This document shows positions 7,943 to 18,640 of a stretch of DNA of 64,000 bases, one piece after another. Source of the stretch: Streptomyces sp. NBC_01351 (lineage in GTDB: Bacteria; Actinomycetota; Actinomycetes; Streptomycetales; Streptomycetaceae); the NCBI RefSeq assembly GCF_036237315.1, contig NZ_CP108356.1, positions 6,329,501 to 6,393,500 of the forward strand. Reading direction: 5' to 3'. The notes beneath the pieces were generated by a model. That model did no database searches and was not told the origin of the DNA. It was given only the letters and a program-made list of their open reading frames with translations. Numbering within the stretch: position 1 is the first letter of the stretch; each line of letters begins with the position of its first letter. The position numbers were made by a program, and so were the translations under genes.

Positions 7943-9868
7943 ATGGCGGCCGAACTGGTCCGGGGGCAGAACCATGCCCTGGCCGAACACCAGGTGCGGA
8001 TCACGGTCTCGGCGGGCACACCTGTGCTCGCGCTGGCCTCGCTCGGGGACGAGCGGGGAGCCGTGACGGGTCCGGAGGGGATCGCGCACCCCGGTGCGCG
8101 CGGCCTTCCGGGGGTGGAGACACCCGACGGGTCGGCCGCCCGGCACCGGTTCTCCGTCGACCTCGACGCGGTGGCCGCAGAGGTGCACCGCGTCGGCGTC
8201 CTGCTCTCCCTCCCCCCGGGCGGCCCGGACCGCTTCGGCGACGTCGCGGCCTCGCACGTCGCCGTCGCGGGCCTGGACGGCACCGAGCTGGCCGAGTACA
8301 CCCTGACCGACCTGGATGCCGAGACCGCCGTGGTGGCCTTGGAGCTCTACCGCCGCCAGGGCGCCTGGAAGGTCCGCGCCGTCGGGCAGGGGTACGCCGG
8401 CGGCCTCACGGCCCTGTTCGCCGACCAGGGGCTCGCCGCCCCCGCCGCGGCCGAGCTGGCCGCACGCGTGCACGCGAGCGTCGCGGCCCCGGTGGTCTCG
8501 GACCCGGTCCCGGTCGCGCCGGACCCGGTCCCGGTCTCCGGAGTCCCGTACGCGCCCACGCCGGGCCCCGCGCCCGCGCCGACACCGCCCCCGGCCGACA
8601 GCGCCCCCGCGACCGCCCCCGGCGACACCACCGTCAACTACGCCCACCCGCGGCGCCGCACCAGCACCGAGCCGCCCGAGCCCGCCCCGAGGCCGGCCGC
8701 CTCGTCGCAGCAGCCGGGCGAGTTCCCGCGCCCCGTCGCCGGCGACGCCGACGGCTGGTCCATGGAGGAGCGCCTCTACAACCAGGTCTGGGGGATGTTC
8801 GAGGACCTGGCCCGGGCGGTCGCCGCCTATCGCGGCGCCGTGGAGTTCGCCGACTCCCGCATGGACCGCGAGCTCGACGACGTGCTGTCCGACCCCCGCC
8901 ACCGGATCGGCGGCTCCGGCAATGCCGCCCGCGACACCGCACGGGCCCGTCGCGACGAGCTCGTCGCCCAGGCACAGTCCGTCCTCGACCGGGACCTCGC
9001 GCAGCTGATCGCCGAGTCCGAGGTGGTCGAGCCCGCCCTGCCCGCCTCGTACGCGCGCTGGGACAACCCGGTCTGGCACGCCGGCCGCTCGGCCGGGCTG
9101 CCCGAGGAGAAGCCGCTGGCCCTGCGCCTGGGCGACCTGCACCTGCCCGAGCGGCCCGCCCTGCGGATCCCGATGCTGGTCCGGGTGCCGCTGGAGCGCG
9201 GGCTCTGGATCGACAACGGCCGCACCGGCTCCGAGGCCGCCATGACCATGGACACCGACCGGCTGCGCCGGGCCGCCATGGACATGGCCGTCGCCTACGC
9301 GGTACGGCTGCTCGCGGTCCACCCGGCCGACCGGTTCTCCGTCCACGTCATCGACGCGGCCGGGGCCGGAGCCGCCTCGCTGGCGCCGCTCGTGCGGGCC
9401 GGGGTGCTGGCCGGGCCGCCCGCCGCCGGGGCCGCGGGGGTCACCGAGACACTGGCGCGGCTGACCCGGCGCGTGGACCTCGTACAGATGGCCCTGCGGG
9501 CCGGAGCTCCCGAGGACCTGCCGCCGGACGTGGACACGGCCGAGCAGCTGCTGGTCGTACACGACTTCCCGCACGGCTTCGACGACCGCGCCGTCACCCA
9601 GCTGCGCTATCTCGCCGACGAGGGATCCGCGGTCGGAGTGCACCTGCTGATGGTCGCCGACCGTGACGAGGCCTCGGCCTACGGGCCGCTGCTCGATCCG
9701 CTGTGGCGTTCGCTGATGAGGCTGTCGCCCGTGCCGGACAACCACCTCGCCGACCCCTGGGTGCACCACGCCTGGACCTTCGAGCCCGACCTTCCCCCGC
9801 AGGGCAGCCGGGTCCTCGACCAGGTGCTGGACCGGGTGGCGGAAGCCCGCCGCAGAACCCGCCCGTGA
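7943..9868 (+). CDS. TerD-domain protein with degenerate FtsK-like C-terminal domain
   Basis: 641 residues. Roughly 1-155 is a TerD-like domain (HRFSVDLDAVAAEVHRVGVLLSL, DGTELAEYTLTDLDAETAVVALELYRRQGAWKVRAVGQGYAGGL). About 165-265 is a Pro/Ala-rich linker. The rest begins with a charged, probably helical part and ends in a segment resembling the FtsK/SpoIIIE-like ATPase cores of ter-associated proteins (RLLAVHPADRFSVHVIDAAGAG, EQLLVVHDFPHGFDDRAVTQLRYLADEGSAVGVHLLMVAD). I find no Walker A P-loop, so ATP hydrolysis is unlikely. Start ATG at 7943 follows GGGGGAGACGGG. Likely transcribed with the TerD gene before it. Confidence 0.8.
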   Translation: MAAELVRGQNHALAEHQVRITVSAGTPVLALASLGDERGAVTGPEGIAHPGARGLPGVETPDGSAARHRFSVDLDAVAAEVHRVGVLLSLPPGGPDRFGDVAASHVAVAGLDGTELAEYTLTDLDAETAVVALELYRRQGAWKVRAVGQGYAGGLTALFADQGLAAPAAAELAARVHASVAAPVVSDPVPVAPDPVPVSGVPYAPTPGPAPAPTPPPADSAPATAPGDTTVNYAHPRRRTSTEPPEPAPRPAASSQQPGEFPRPVAGDADGWSMEERLYNQVWGMFEDLARAVAAYRGAVEFADSRMDRELDDVLSDPRHRIGGSGNAARDTARARRDELVAQAQSVLDRDLAQLIAESEVVEPALPASYARWDNPVWHAGRSAGLPEEKPLALRLGDLHLPERPALRIPMLVRVPLERGLWIDNGRTGSEAAMTMDTDRLRRAAMDMAVAYAVRLLAVHPADRFSVHVIDAAGAGAASLAPLVRAGVLAGPPAAGAAGVTETLARLTRRVDLVQMALRAGAPEDLPPDVDTAEQLLVVHDFPHGFDDRAVTQLRYLADEGSAVGVHLLMVADRDEASAYGPLLDPLWRSLMRLSPVPDNHLADPWVHHAWTFEPDLPPQGSRVLDQVLDRVAEARRRTRP

Positions 9869-9925
9869 CCGTCCCTTGGGACTCTCTTTACCTTGTCTGC
9901 CCTTGACGGGTATGCTGTGCGGCGC

Positions 9926-10096
9926 GGAGGGGAGTATTCCTGCTTTCCTGCTACGGCGTACCCGTCAATACGGACCACTGCGGTTGTGTGAGCGCAGTCG
10001 GTCCCGGGGCGTCGGCCCACGGCCTCCAGGTCGTTCGGGTGGAAGAGACCTCCGGCAGCGATGACGCTGACGAAGTGCTGAGCCATCTGCCGGAGG
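9926..10096 (+). promoter_or_regulatory. yybP-ykoY-like (manganese) riboswitch leader of terC
   Basis: The leader opens with GGAGGGGAGTATTCC, like the GGGGAGTA element of yybP-ykoY RNAs, and later has GGAAGAGACC near the second conserved loop. After it, CCTCCGGCAG (10049-10058) is perfectly complementary to CTGCCGGAGG (10087-10096), which holds the ribosome-binding GGAGG. This would hide the binding site in one fold. TerC genes commonly carry this riboswitch class. Boundaries are approximate. Confidence 0.6.
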
Positions 10097-10106
10097 CATG
10101 ACAACC

Positions 10107-11090
10107 GTGGACGTTTCCTGGACCCTGTGGGCGCTGACCATTCTTGGTCTGTCGCTCCTCATCGGCGCCGATTTCTTCATCGGCCGCAAACCGCACGACG
10201 TATCGATCAAGGAAGCGGGCATCTGGACGGTCGTCTGGATCGTCCTCGCCGGACTCTTCGGCCTCGGCCTGTGGTTCTTCGGCAACGGCCAGGCCTCCCA
10301 GGAGTTCTTCGCCGGCTTCATCACCGAGAAGTCCCTGAGCGTCGACAACCTCTTCGTCTTCGTCCTGATCATGGCGAAGTTCGCGGTGCCCTCCCACCTG
10401 CAGCAGCGCGTGCTGCTCGTCGGTGTGCTGATCGCCCTGGTGCTGCGCGCGATATTCATCGCGGCCGGCGCCGCGATCATCGCCAGCTTCTCGTGGGTCT
10501 TCTACATCTTCGGCGCGTTCCTGATCTACACCGCGTGGAAGCTGATCCAGGAAGCCCGTAAGGACGAGGACGACGAGGAGTTCGAGGAGAACCGCCTCCT
10601 CAAGTCCGTGGAGAAGAAGTTCGGCGTCGCCGACAAGTACCACGGCACCAAGCTCTTCATCGAGAGCAACGGCAAGCGCGTCCTGACCCCGCTGATGGTC
10701 GTCATGCTCGCCATCGGCACCACCGACGTGCTCTTCGCCCTGGACTCGATCCCCGCGATCTTCGGCCTCACCCAGGACCCGTACATCGTCTTCACGGCCA
10801 ACGCCTTCGCGCTGATGGGTCTGCGCCAGCTCTACTTCCTCATCGGCGGCCTGCTCAAGAAGCTGGTCCACCTCAGCTACGGCCTGTCGATCATCCTCGG
10901 CTTCATCGGCGTCAAGCTGGTGCTGCACGCCCTGCACGAGTCCGGCGTGCACGTCCCGGTGATCTCGATCCCGGTCTCCCTGGGCGTCATCTGCGGTGTC
11001 CTGGTCATCACCACGATCACCAGCCTGATGGCCTCCAAGAAGCAGGCGGCGGCCGAAGCCGCCGCCCGCACGGAGAGCATCGACGCGTAA
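10107..11090 (+). CDS. TerC-family integral membrane protein (Alx-like)
   Basis: About 327 residues with eight or so membrane helices; TerC/Alx family, linked to manganese export and metallation of exported proteins (family knowledge). Signature stretches are FFAGFITEKSLSVDNLFVFVLIM and IGTTDVLFALDSIPAIFGLTQDPYIVFTANAFALMGLRQLYFLIGGLL, with membrane-embedded acidic residues. I prefer the GTG at 10107 (MDVSWTLWALTIL): the ATG at 10098 is only 1 nt from GGAGG (10092-10096), whereas the GTG is 10 nt away. A charged loop of about 40 residues (EARKDEDDEEFEENRLLKSVEKKFG) sits mid-protein. Expression is probably controlled by the leader RNA. Confidence 0.93.
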   Translation: MDVSWTLWALTILGLSLLIGADFFIGRKPHDVSIKEAGIWTVVWIVLAGLFGLGLWFFGNGQASQEFFAGFITEKSLSVDNLFVFVLIMAKFAVPSHLQQRVLLVGVLIALVLRAIFIAAGAAIIASFSWVFYIFGAFLIYTAWKLIQEARKDEDDEEFEENRLLKSVEKKFGVADKYHGTKLFIESNGKRVLTPLMVVMLAIGTTDVLFALDSIPAIFGLTQDPYIVFTANAFALMGLRQLYFLIGGLLKKLVHLSYGLSIILGFIGVKLVLHALHESGVHVPVISIPVSLGVICGVLVITTITSLMASKKQAAAEAAARTESIDA

Positions 11091-11113
11091 GGCGGGACCC
11101 CGGAGTTACGGGG

Positions 11114-12490
11114 CTACGCGGGGGCGGCCGCTTCGGCCGCCCCCGTTTCCGTACCCGCGGCCGCGCGCGATCGCTTCCGCACCACCATCGGATTGGTCTC
11201 CGGCAGCAGCGCGAAGCAGCCCAGGCTGACCAGGGCGATCCCGCTCAGGTACACGGCTACGCCCCACGGCGGCCCGGATCCGTCCGCCAGCGCCGTCGCC
11301 ACGATCGGGGTCAGCGCCCCGCCCAGCACGCCGCCCAGGTTGTAGCCGACGGCCGCGCCGGTGCAGCGGATCCTCGGCTCGTACAGCTCCGGCAGGTACG
11401 CGCCCACCACCGCGAACATCGTCACCATGCCCAGCAGCGCCCCGACGAAGCCCAGCGTCATCAGCAGCGGGTCCGCCGTCCGCAACAGCGCCACCAGCGG
11501 GAACATCCACAGTGCGCAGGCCGCGCACCCGGCCAGGCACAGGGGCCGCCGTCCGTACCGGTCGCCGATCACCGCCACCAGCGGGGTCGCCAGGCCCTTG
11601 AGGGCGACCGCGGCCATGATGCAGGCCAGCATCACCGTGCGGCTGACGCCGAGGTGCTCGGTGGCGTACGCGAGGGACCAGGTGGTGACCGCGTAGAAGA
11701 CGGCGTACCCCACGGCGAGCGCCCCGCCGGTCAGCAGGAGCAGCCGCCAGTGGCCGCGCACCACCTCCGCGAGCGGGGCCTCCGCCCGGCGGTCGGTCTC
11801 GGCGAGCGCCCGGAACTGCGGGGTCTCCTCCACCGAGCGGCGCAGCCACAAGCCGGCCAGCGCCAGCAGCCCGGCCGCCCAGAAGGGCACCCGCCAGCCC
11901 CAGGAGGTGAACTGGGCCTCGCTCAAGGAGGCGGACAGCGCGAGGATCATGCCGTTGGCCAGCAGGAACCCCACGGCCGGGCCGATCTGCGGGAAGCTCG
12001 ACCACAGGCCGCGCCGGCTCTCGGGGGCGTGCTCGGCGGTCAGCAGCACCGCGCCGCCCCACTCGCCACCGAGCCCGAGGCCCTGCAGGAAGCGCAGCAG
12101 GAGCAGCAGGAGGGGCGCCGCCATGCCGATCGAGGCGTACGTCGGCACGCAGCCCACGGCCACCGTCGCGAGGCCGGTGAGCAGCAGGGAGCCGAGCAGC
12201 ACCGGGCGCCGGCCGTAGCGGTCGCCGATGTGGCCGAAGACGGCGGAGCCGAGCGGGCGGGCGAGGAAGCCGACGGCGAAGGTGCCGAACGCGGCGAGCG
12301 TTCCGGCGAGCGGGGAGAAAGAGGGGAAGAAGAGCGGGCCGAGCACGAGGGCGGCGGCCGTGCCGTAGACGAAGAAGTCGTAGAACTCGATCGCGGTCCC
12401 GGCCAGGGAGGCCGTGGCGAGCCGCAGCATGCCGGGGCTGCCGGCCGCGGGGGTTCGGGGGGAGGTGGTGGGGGAGGGGTCCTGTTGCAT
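11114..12490 (-). CDS. MHS-family (MFS) metabolite:H+ symporter
   Basis: 458-residue transporter of the metabolite:H+ symporter subgroup (ProP/KgtP/ShiA-like). Typical features are ASLAGTAIEFYDFFVYGTAAALV in helix 1, GHIGDRYGRRPVLLGSLLLTG after helix 2, and LRFLQGLGLGGEWGGAVLL in helix 4. The substrate is probably an organic acid, betaine or aromatic acid but cannot be named. Convergent with terC; its last codons lie within the strong hairpin at 11119-11145 that likely terminates terC. Confidence 0.87.
   Translation of the reverse strand: MQQDPSPTTSPRTPAAGSPGMLRLATASLAGTAIEFYDFFVYGTAAALVLGPLFFPSFSPLAGTLAAFGTFAVGFLARPLGSAVFGHIGDRYGRRPVLLGSLLLTGLATVAVGCVPTYASIGMAAPLLLLLLRFLQGLGLGGEWGGAVLLTAEHAPESRRGLWSSFPQIGPAVGFLLANGMILALSASLSEAQFTSWGWRVPFWAAGLLALAGLWLRRSVEETPQFRALAETDRRAEAPLAEVVRGHWRLLLLTGGALAVGYAVFYAVTTWSLAYATEHLGVSRTVMLACIMAAVALKGLATPLVAVIGDRYGRRPLCLAGCAACALWMFPLVALLRTADPLLMTLGFVGALLGMVTMFAVVGAYLPELYEPRIRCTGAAVGYNLGGVLGGALTPIVATALADGSGPPWGVAVYLSGIALVSLGCFALLPETNPMVVRKRSRAAAGTETGAAEAAAPA
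11119..11150 (+). terminator. Terminator of terC inside the 3' end of the MHS gene
   Basis: Perfect 12-bp stem: CGGGGGCGGCCG (11119-11130) with CGGCCGCCCCCG (11134-11145), followed by TTTCC. It also encodes the Ala-rich tail of the opposite-strand transporter. Confidence 0.8.
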
Positions 12491-12629
12491 GGTGCAGCAG
12501 TTACCCCTTCCCCGTCGCCCGGGACGTGCGTTCGGTCATGAACGACCGGAAGGAGTGCACCGCGTACAGAAGTTGACGCGATGCGGGGCCGGCGTACGCG
12601 GGCTGCGACCGCGGTCCGCCGGCCGGGGG

Positions 12630-13286
12630 CTACCAGCCGCGCTCGCGCCATTCGGCGAGGTGCGGCCGCTCGGCGCCGAGCATGGTGTCGTTGCCGTGTC
12701 CGGGGTAGACCCAGGTCTCGTCCGACAGCTGGTCGAAGAGCTTGTGCTGGACGTCGTCGATCAGGCTGGCGAAGGCCTTCGGGTCGCCCGAGGTGTTGCC
12801 GACGCCGCCCGGGAAGAGGCAGTCGCCGGTGAACACGTGGGCGTGCCCGTGCGGGTCGTCGTAGACGAGGGCGATCGAACCGGGAGTGTGGCCGACCAGG
12901 TGCCGGGCGGTCAGCTCGACCCGCCCGACGCGCACGGTGTCCCCGTCCGCGACCGGGACGTCTGTCTTCACCGGGATGCCCTCGGCGTCGAGGGCGCCCG
13001 CGTAGGTGGTGGCCCCGGTCGCCGCGACCACCTCGGCGAGCGCGCCCCAGTGGTCGCCGTGGCGGTGGGTGGTGACGACGGAGGCGATGCCGTCGTCCCC
13101 GATCAGGCTCAGCAGCGTGCCCGCCTCGGCGGCCGCGTCGATGAGCAGCTGCTCGTCGGTGGCGCGGCAGCGCAGCAGGTAGGCGTTGTTGTTCATCGAA
13201 CCCACCGCGACCTTGGAAATCATCAGGTCCGCGAGCTCGTGCACGTCGGCCGGACCGCCGACCTTGACCTCTCCGGTGTACGTCAT
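12630..13286 (-). CDS. MBL-fold metallo-hydrolase (glyoxalase II-like)
   Basis: 218-residue single-domain metallo-beta-lactamase-fold hydrolase. The metal site is visible as THRHGDHW, followed by HLVGHTPGS, FTGDCLFPGG and VYPGHGNDT, the set of His/Asp ligands shared with hydroxyacylglutathione hydrolases. Nine nt separate it from the upstream mycothiol-dependent enzyme, so the two are probably one operon, and a thioester of mycothiol is a reasonable substrate guess. That is inference from context. Confidence 0.88.
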   Translation of the reverse strand: MTYTGEVKVGGPADVHELADLMISKVAVGSMNNNAYLLRCRATDEQLLIDAAAEAGTLLSLIGDDGIASVVTTHRHGDHWGALAEVVAATGATTYAGALDAEGIPVKTDVPVADGDTVRVGRVELTARHLVGHTPGSIALVYDDPHGHAHVFTGDCLFPGGVGNTSGDPKAFASLIDDVQHKLFDQLSDETWVYPGHGNDTMLGAERPHLAEWRERGW

Positions 13287-13295
13287 GAGCTGATC

Positions 13296-13985
13296 CTAGA
13301 GCGGGGGGAGCTCGGGGAGGGGGCCGCCCGCGGTGCTCAGCGACGCGCCCTTGTCACCACGGCCGGCGAGCCAGGCCAGCAGCCCGGCGGCGGCGCCGGA
13401 CACGGTCACGGCCGGCTCCCCGGCGGAGCCGGTGCGCCAGGTGCGCCCGTCGGTCGCGACCAGGGCCACCGGCGGAACCTCCGGGCGCCCGGACCAGCGG
13501 TCGGCGAGGAAGACGATCTCGCGCTCGGTGAACTCGTCGGGGAGGTTGTCGAGCCCGTAGCCGATGTTCAGGTCGACGTGGTGCAGCTCGACCTCGACCC
13601 AGCGGCGGAAGGGCACGTTGGAGGCCAGGTCCGTGATGCCGTTGCGCAGCTCCACCGTGCGGGACCAGTCCTGCTCGGGCTCGGTGGTGGCGAGGAAGCG
13701 GGCCCCGGAATCACGGAGGTCCGTCAGTTGTTCTTCCAGGGGTCGGCCGGCGTCGCGCGCGATGTCCGCGTCCCGGGTGGCCGCGCTCGCGTACATGGGG
13801 CGCCCCTCGAAGACGTTGACGAGGGCGTCCGCGTTGCGGGCGAGGTGGGCCAGGATGTGTCCGCGGGTCCAGCCGGGAAGGAGTGACTCCTCGGTGAGGG
13901 CGGCGTTGTCCAGCTTCGCGACCGCGGTCAGCAGCCGGTCCGTGGATTCACGTACAGATCGCAGGTCGTGCACATGATCAGTCAT
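13296..13985 (-). CDS. Maleylpyruvate isomerase-family mycothiol-dependent enzyme
   Basis: 229 residues of the DinB/MDMPI superfamily. The N-terminal four-helix bundle has the family motif [20 protein letters not shown] and [11 protein letters not shown]; the histidines in HILAHLARN and ELHHVD would bind the metal. The C-terminal part (about 150-225) is the smaller alpha/beta domain. Start ATG at 13985 ([14 protein letters not shown]); further upstream in-frame codons are not protein-like. Precedes the MBL hydrolase by 9 nt. The true substrate is unknown. Confidence 0.85.
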   Translation of the reverse strand: MTDHVHDLRSVRESTDRLLTAVAKLDNAALTEESLLPGWTRGHILAHLARNADALVNVFEGRPMYASAATRDADIARDAGRPLEEQLTDLRDSGARFLATTEPEQDWSRTVELRNGITDLASNVPFRRWVEVELHHVDLNIGYGLDNLPDEFTEREIVFLADRWSGRPEVPPVALVATDGRTWRTGSAGEPAVTVSGAAAGLLAWLAGRGDKGASLSTAGGPLPELPPL

Positions 13986-14054
13986 GACGGCGAGCCTAGT
14001 GGTTTCGCTTTCGTGGCCACACGATCGGGTGAACAGGTCGAAGGAGTGCCGTAA

Positions 14055-14076
14055 ATCGAATGTGCGTGCTATACGC
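14055..14076 (+). promoter_or_regulatory. Degenerate LexA-box-like site before uvrA
   Basis: CGAATGTGCGTGCT (14057-14070) matches 11 of 14 positions of the Gram-positive SOS box CGAACRNRYGTTCG; TATACG follows at 14070-14075 as a possible -10. The right half is weak. Confidence 0.3.
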
Positions 14077-14172
14077 TCGAAGTCCAAGACAGCATCTCCA
14101 TCGCAGAGGCGCCCCCCATACCCTGGGACGGGGACCCGTGCCCCCGCTCTCTCAAGAAAGGTGCGGACCGGC

Positions 14173-17157
<2,985 letters not shown>

Positions 17158-17177
17158 CCGGTCCGGCAGCGGCGCCG

Positions 17178-17293
17178 GGTCCGGGGGCTCCGCCCCCGGA
17201 CCCTCCCCCCAGCTCCTCAAGCGCCGGAGGGGCTGAAAGATCCAGCCCCGCCGGCGTTTGAGGCGCCGGGTCTGGGCGGAGCCCCAGCGGCGG
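17178..17293. repeat. Dispersed inverted repeat, copy 1 (uvrA end)
   Basis: A GTCCGGGGGC hairpin (17179-17200) is followed by CTCAAGCGCCGG (from 17216) pairing with CCGGCGTTTGAG (to 17262), then a TGGGCGGAGCCCC hairpin. The same element recurs at about 22745, 38272 and 61110. Here it lies between the convergent uvrA and reductase genes and may terminate both. Confidence 0.8.
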
Positions 17294-17303
17294 GGCTGCA
17301 GGC

Positions 17304-17954
17304 TTACGAGGCCACGCCCACCGCTCGGCCGGCGGTGGCCGGGTCCGTCAGGCTCGTGAGGAGCGCGTCCGCGACGTCCGCGCGGGGGATGACGCGGCCG
17401 CCCCGCACATTGGCGTCGATCGCCCGCCGGTAGGTCCCGGTGTGCGGCTTGTCCTGGAGCATCGGCGGGCGGATGACCGTCCACTGAGTACCGCTCGCCC
17501 CCATCGCCGCCTCCATGTCCGCGAGGTCCGCGTACACGTCCCGCAGCAGCCTGCGCAGCAGCGGGTAGACCACGGCCCGGGTGAACACCCCCTCGCCGTC
17601 CGGCAGCCGGCCGACCGGCGCGGCACTCACGGCCGACAGCCGGCGCACCCCCGCACGGTCCATGGCCGAGGTGATCGCGCCCAGGGCCGGGCCGGCGATG
17701 GGCGTCTCCTTGGCCTGCTTGTTGCTCACCGGGCCGAGCGCGGACACCACCGCGTCCTGGCCGCTCACCACCGGTAGCAGCGCCTCCTCGTCGGTCACGT
17801 CGGCGACCGTGGCCACGCGGAGCCGCTCGTGGGCGGGAAGGGGCAGCCGGGCCGGGTCGCGGACCACCGCGGTCACCTCGTGCCCCGCGTCGAGCGCCTG
17901 CCGTACGACCTCCTGGCCGACGCCGCCCGTGGCACCGAACACCGTGATCTTCAT
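17304..17954 (-). CDS. NAD(P)-binding oxidoreductase-like protein (NmrA/SDR type)
   Basis: 216 residues. The Rossmann motif VFGATGGVGQEVV opens the protein, followed by VTAVVRDPARL, VVSALGP and WTVIRPPML, typical of atypical SDRs that sense or reduce with NAD(P)H. It is divergent from a TetR gene with operator-like palindromes in between (17994-18043), so it is the probable target of that regulator. I chose the ATG at 17954 (MKITVFGATGG) because the fold begins there. Confidence 0.85.
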   Translation of the reverse strand: MKITVFGATGGVGQEVVRQALDAGHEVTAVVRDPARLPLPAHERLRVATVADVTDEEALLPVVSGQDAVVSALGPVSNKQAKETPIAGPALGAITSAMDRAGVRRLSAVSAAPVGRLPDGEGVFTRAVVYPLLRRLLRDVYADLADMEAAMGASGTQWTVIRPPMLQDKPHTGTYRRAIDANVRGGRVIPRADVADALLTSLTDPATAGRAVGVAS

Positions 17955-17993
17955 GGAAACCCCCATGGTCGAAGAAGGTGGAACAGGTGGTGG

Positions 17994-18043
17994 GTGAGTA
18001 CTCACTCACCACTCGCTTCGGCTATGGTGAGTGAATGCTCACC
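17994..18043. promoter_or_regulatory. Probable TetR operator pair
   Basis: GTGAGTACTCAC (17994-18005) is a perfect 12-bp palindrome. GGTGAG-N6-CTCACC (18026-18043) is a second inverted repeat that spans the TetR start codon (18035). Both share the half-site GGTGAGT. The layout suits autorepression and control of the divergent reductase. Confidence 0.7.
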
Positions 18044-18640
18044 TCGAAGTCAAGCCGTCCCACCCCGGAGCGGCTGCTCGACGCCGCCGAGCAGCTGATG
18101 CGCACCAGCGGCCTGGCCAGTGCCACCACGAAGGCCATCGCCCGGGAAGCCGGCTGCTCGGAGGCCGCGCTCTACAAGCACTTCACGAACAAGGAAGAGC
18201 TCTTCGTGCGCGTGCTGATGGAGCGCACCCCCAACGCGGGCCCGCTCATGGCCGCCCTGCAGGAAGGTGCGGGGGAACGGGGCGTCGAGGAGGGGCTCAC
18301 CGAGATCGCCCGGCACGCCGCGCTCTTCTACGCCGACGCCATGCCCATGGCGGCCTCGCTCTTCGCCGAACCGGCGCTGCTCACCCGCCACCGCGAGGGC
18401 ATCCAGGAGATGGGGGCGGGACCGCACGTGGTGCTGGACGCGCTGGCGGGGAGGCTGCGGCGCGAGCTCGACGCCGGCCGCCTGCGGTCCGACGCCGATC
18501 CGCGCGCGGCCGCCGCGCTCCTACTGGGCGCGTGCTTCCAGCGGGCCTTCTTCCTGCACTTCTCCGGCGCCCATGTGGTCCAGCCGGTCGAGGAGTTCGC
18601 CCCGGCCGTGGCCCGGACCGTGTGGGCCGCTATCCGCTGA
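18035..18640 (+). CDS. TetR/AcrR-family transcriptional regulator
   Basis: 201 residues. Residues 8-55 form the TetR DNA-binding domain (RLLDAAEQLMRTSGLASATTKAIAREAGCSEAALYKHFTNKEELF). The C-terminal helical part is the ligand-binding and dimer domain. Divergent from the reductase at 17304; palindromes between them are the likely operators. Its 3' end overlaps the convergent PfkB gene by 11 nt. The ligand is unknown. Confidence 0.9.
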   Translation: MLTSKSSRPTPERLLDAAEQLMRTSGLASATTKAIAREAGCSEAALYKHFTNKEELFVRVLMERTPNAGPLMAALQEGAGERGVEEGLTEIARHAALFYADAMPMAASLFAEPALLTRHREGIQEMGAGPHVVLDALAGRLRRELDAGRLRSDADPRAAAALLLGACFQRAFFLHFSGAHVVQPVEEFAPAVARTVWAAIR

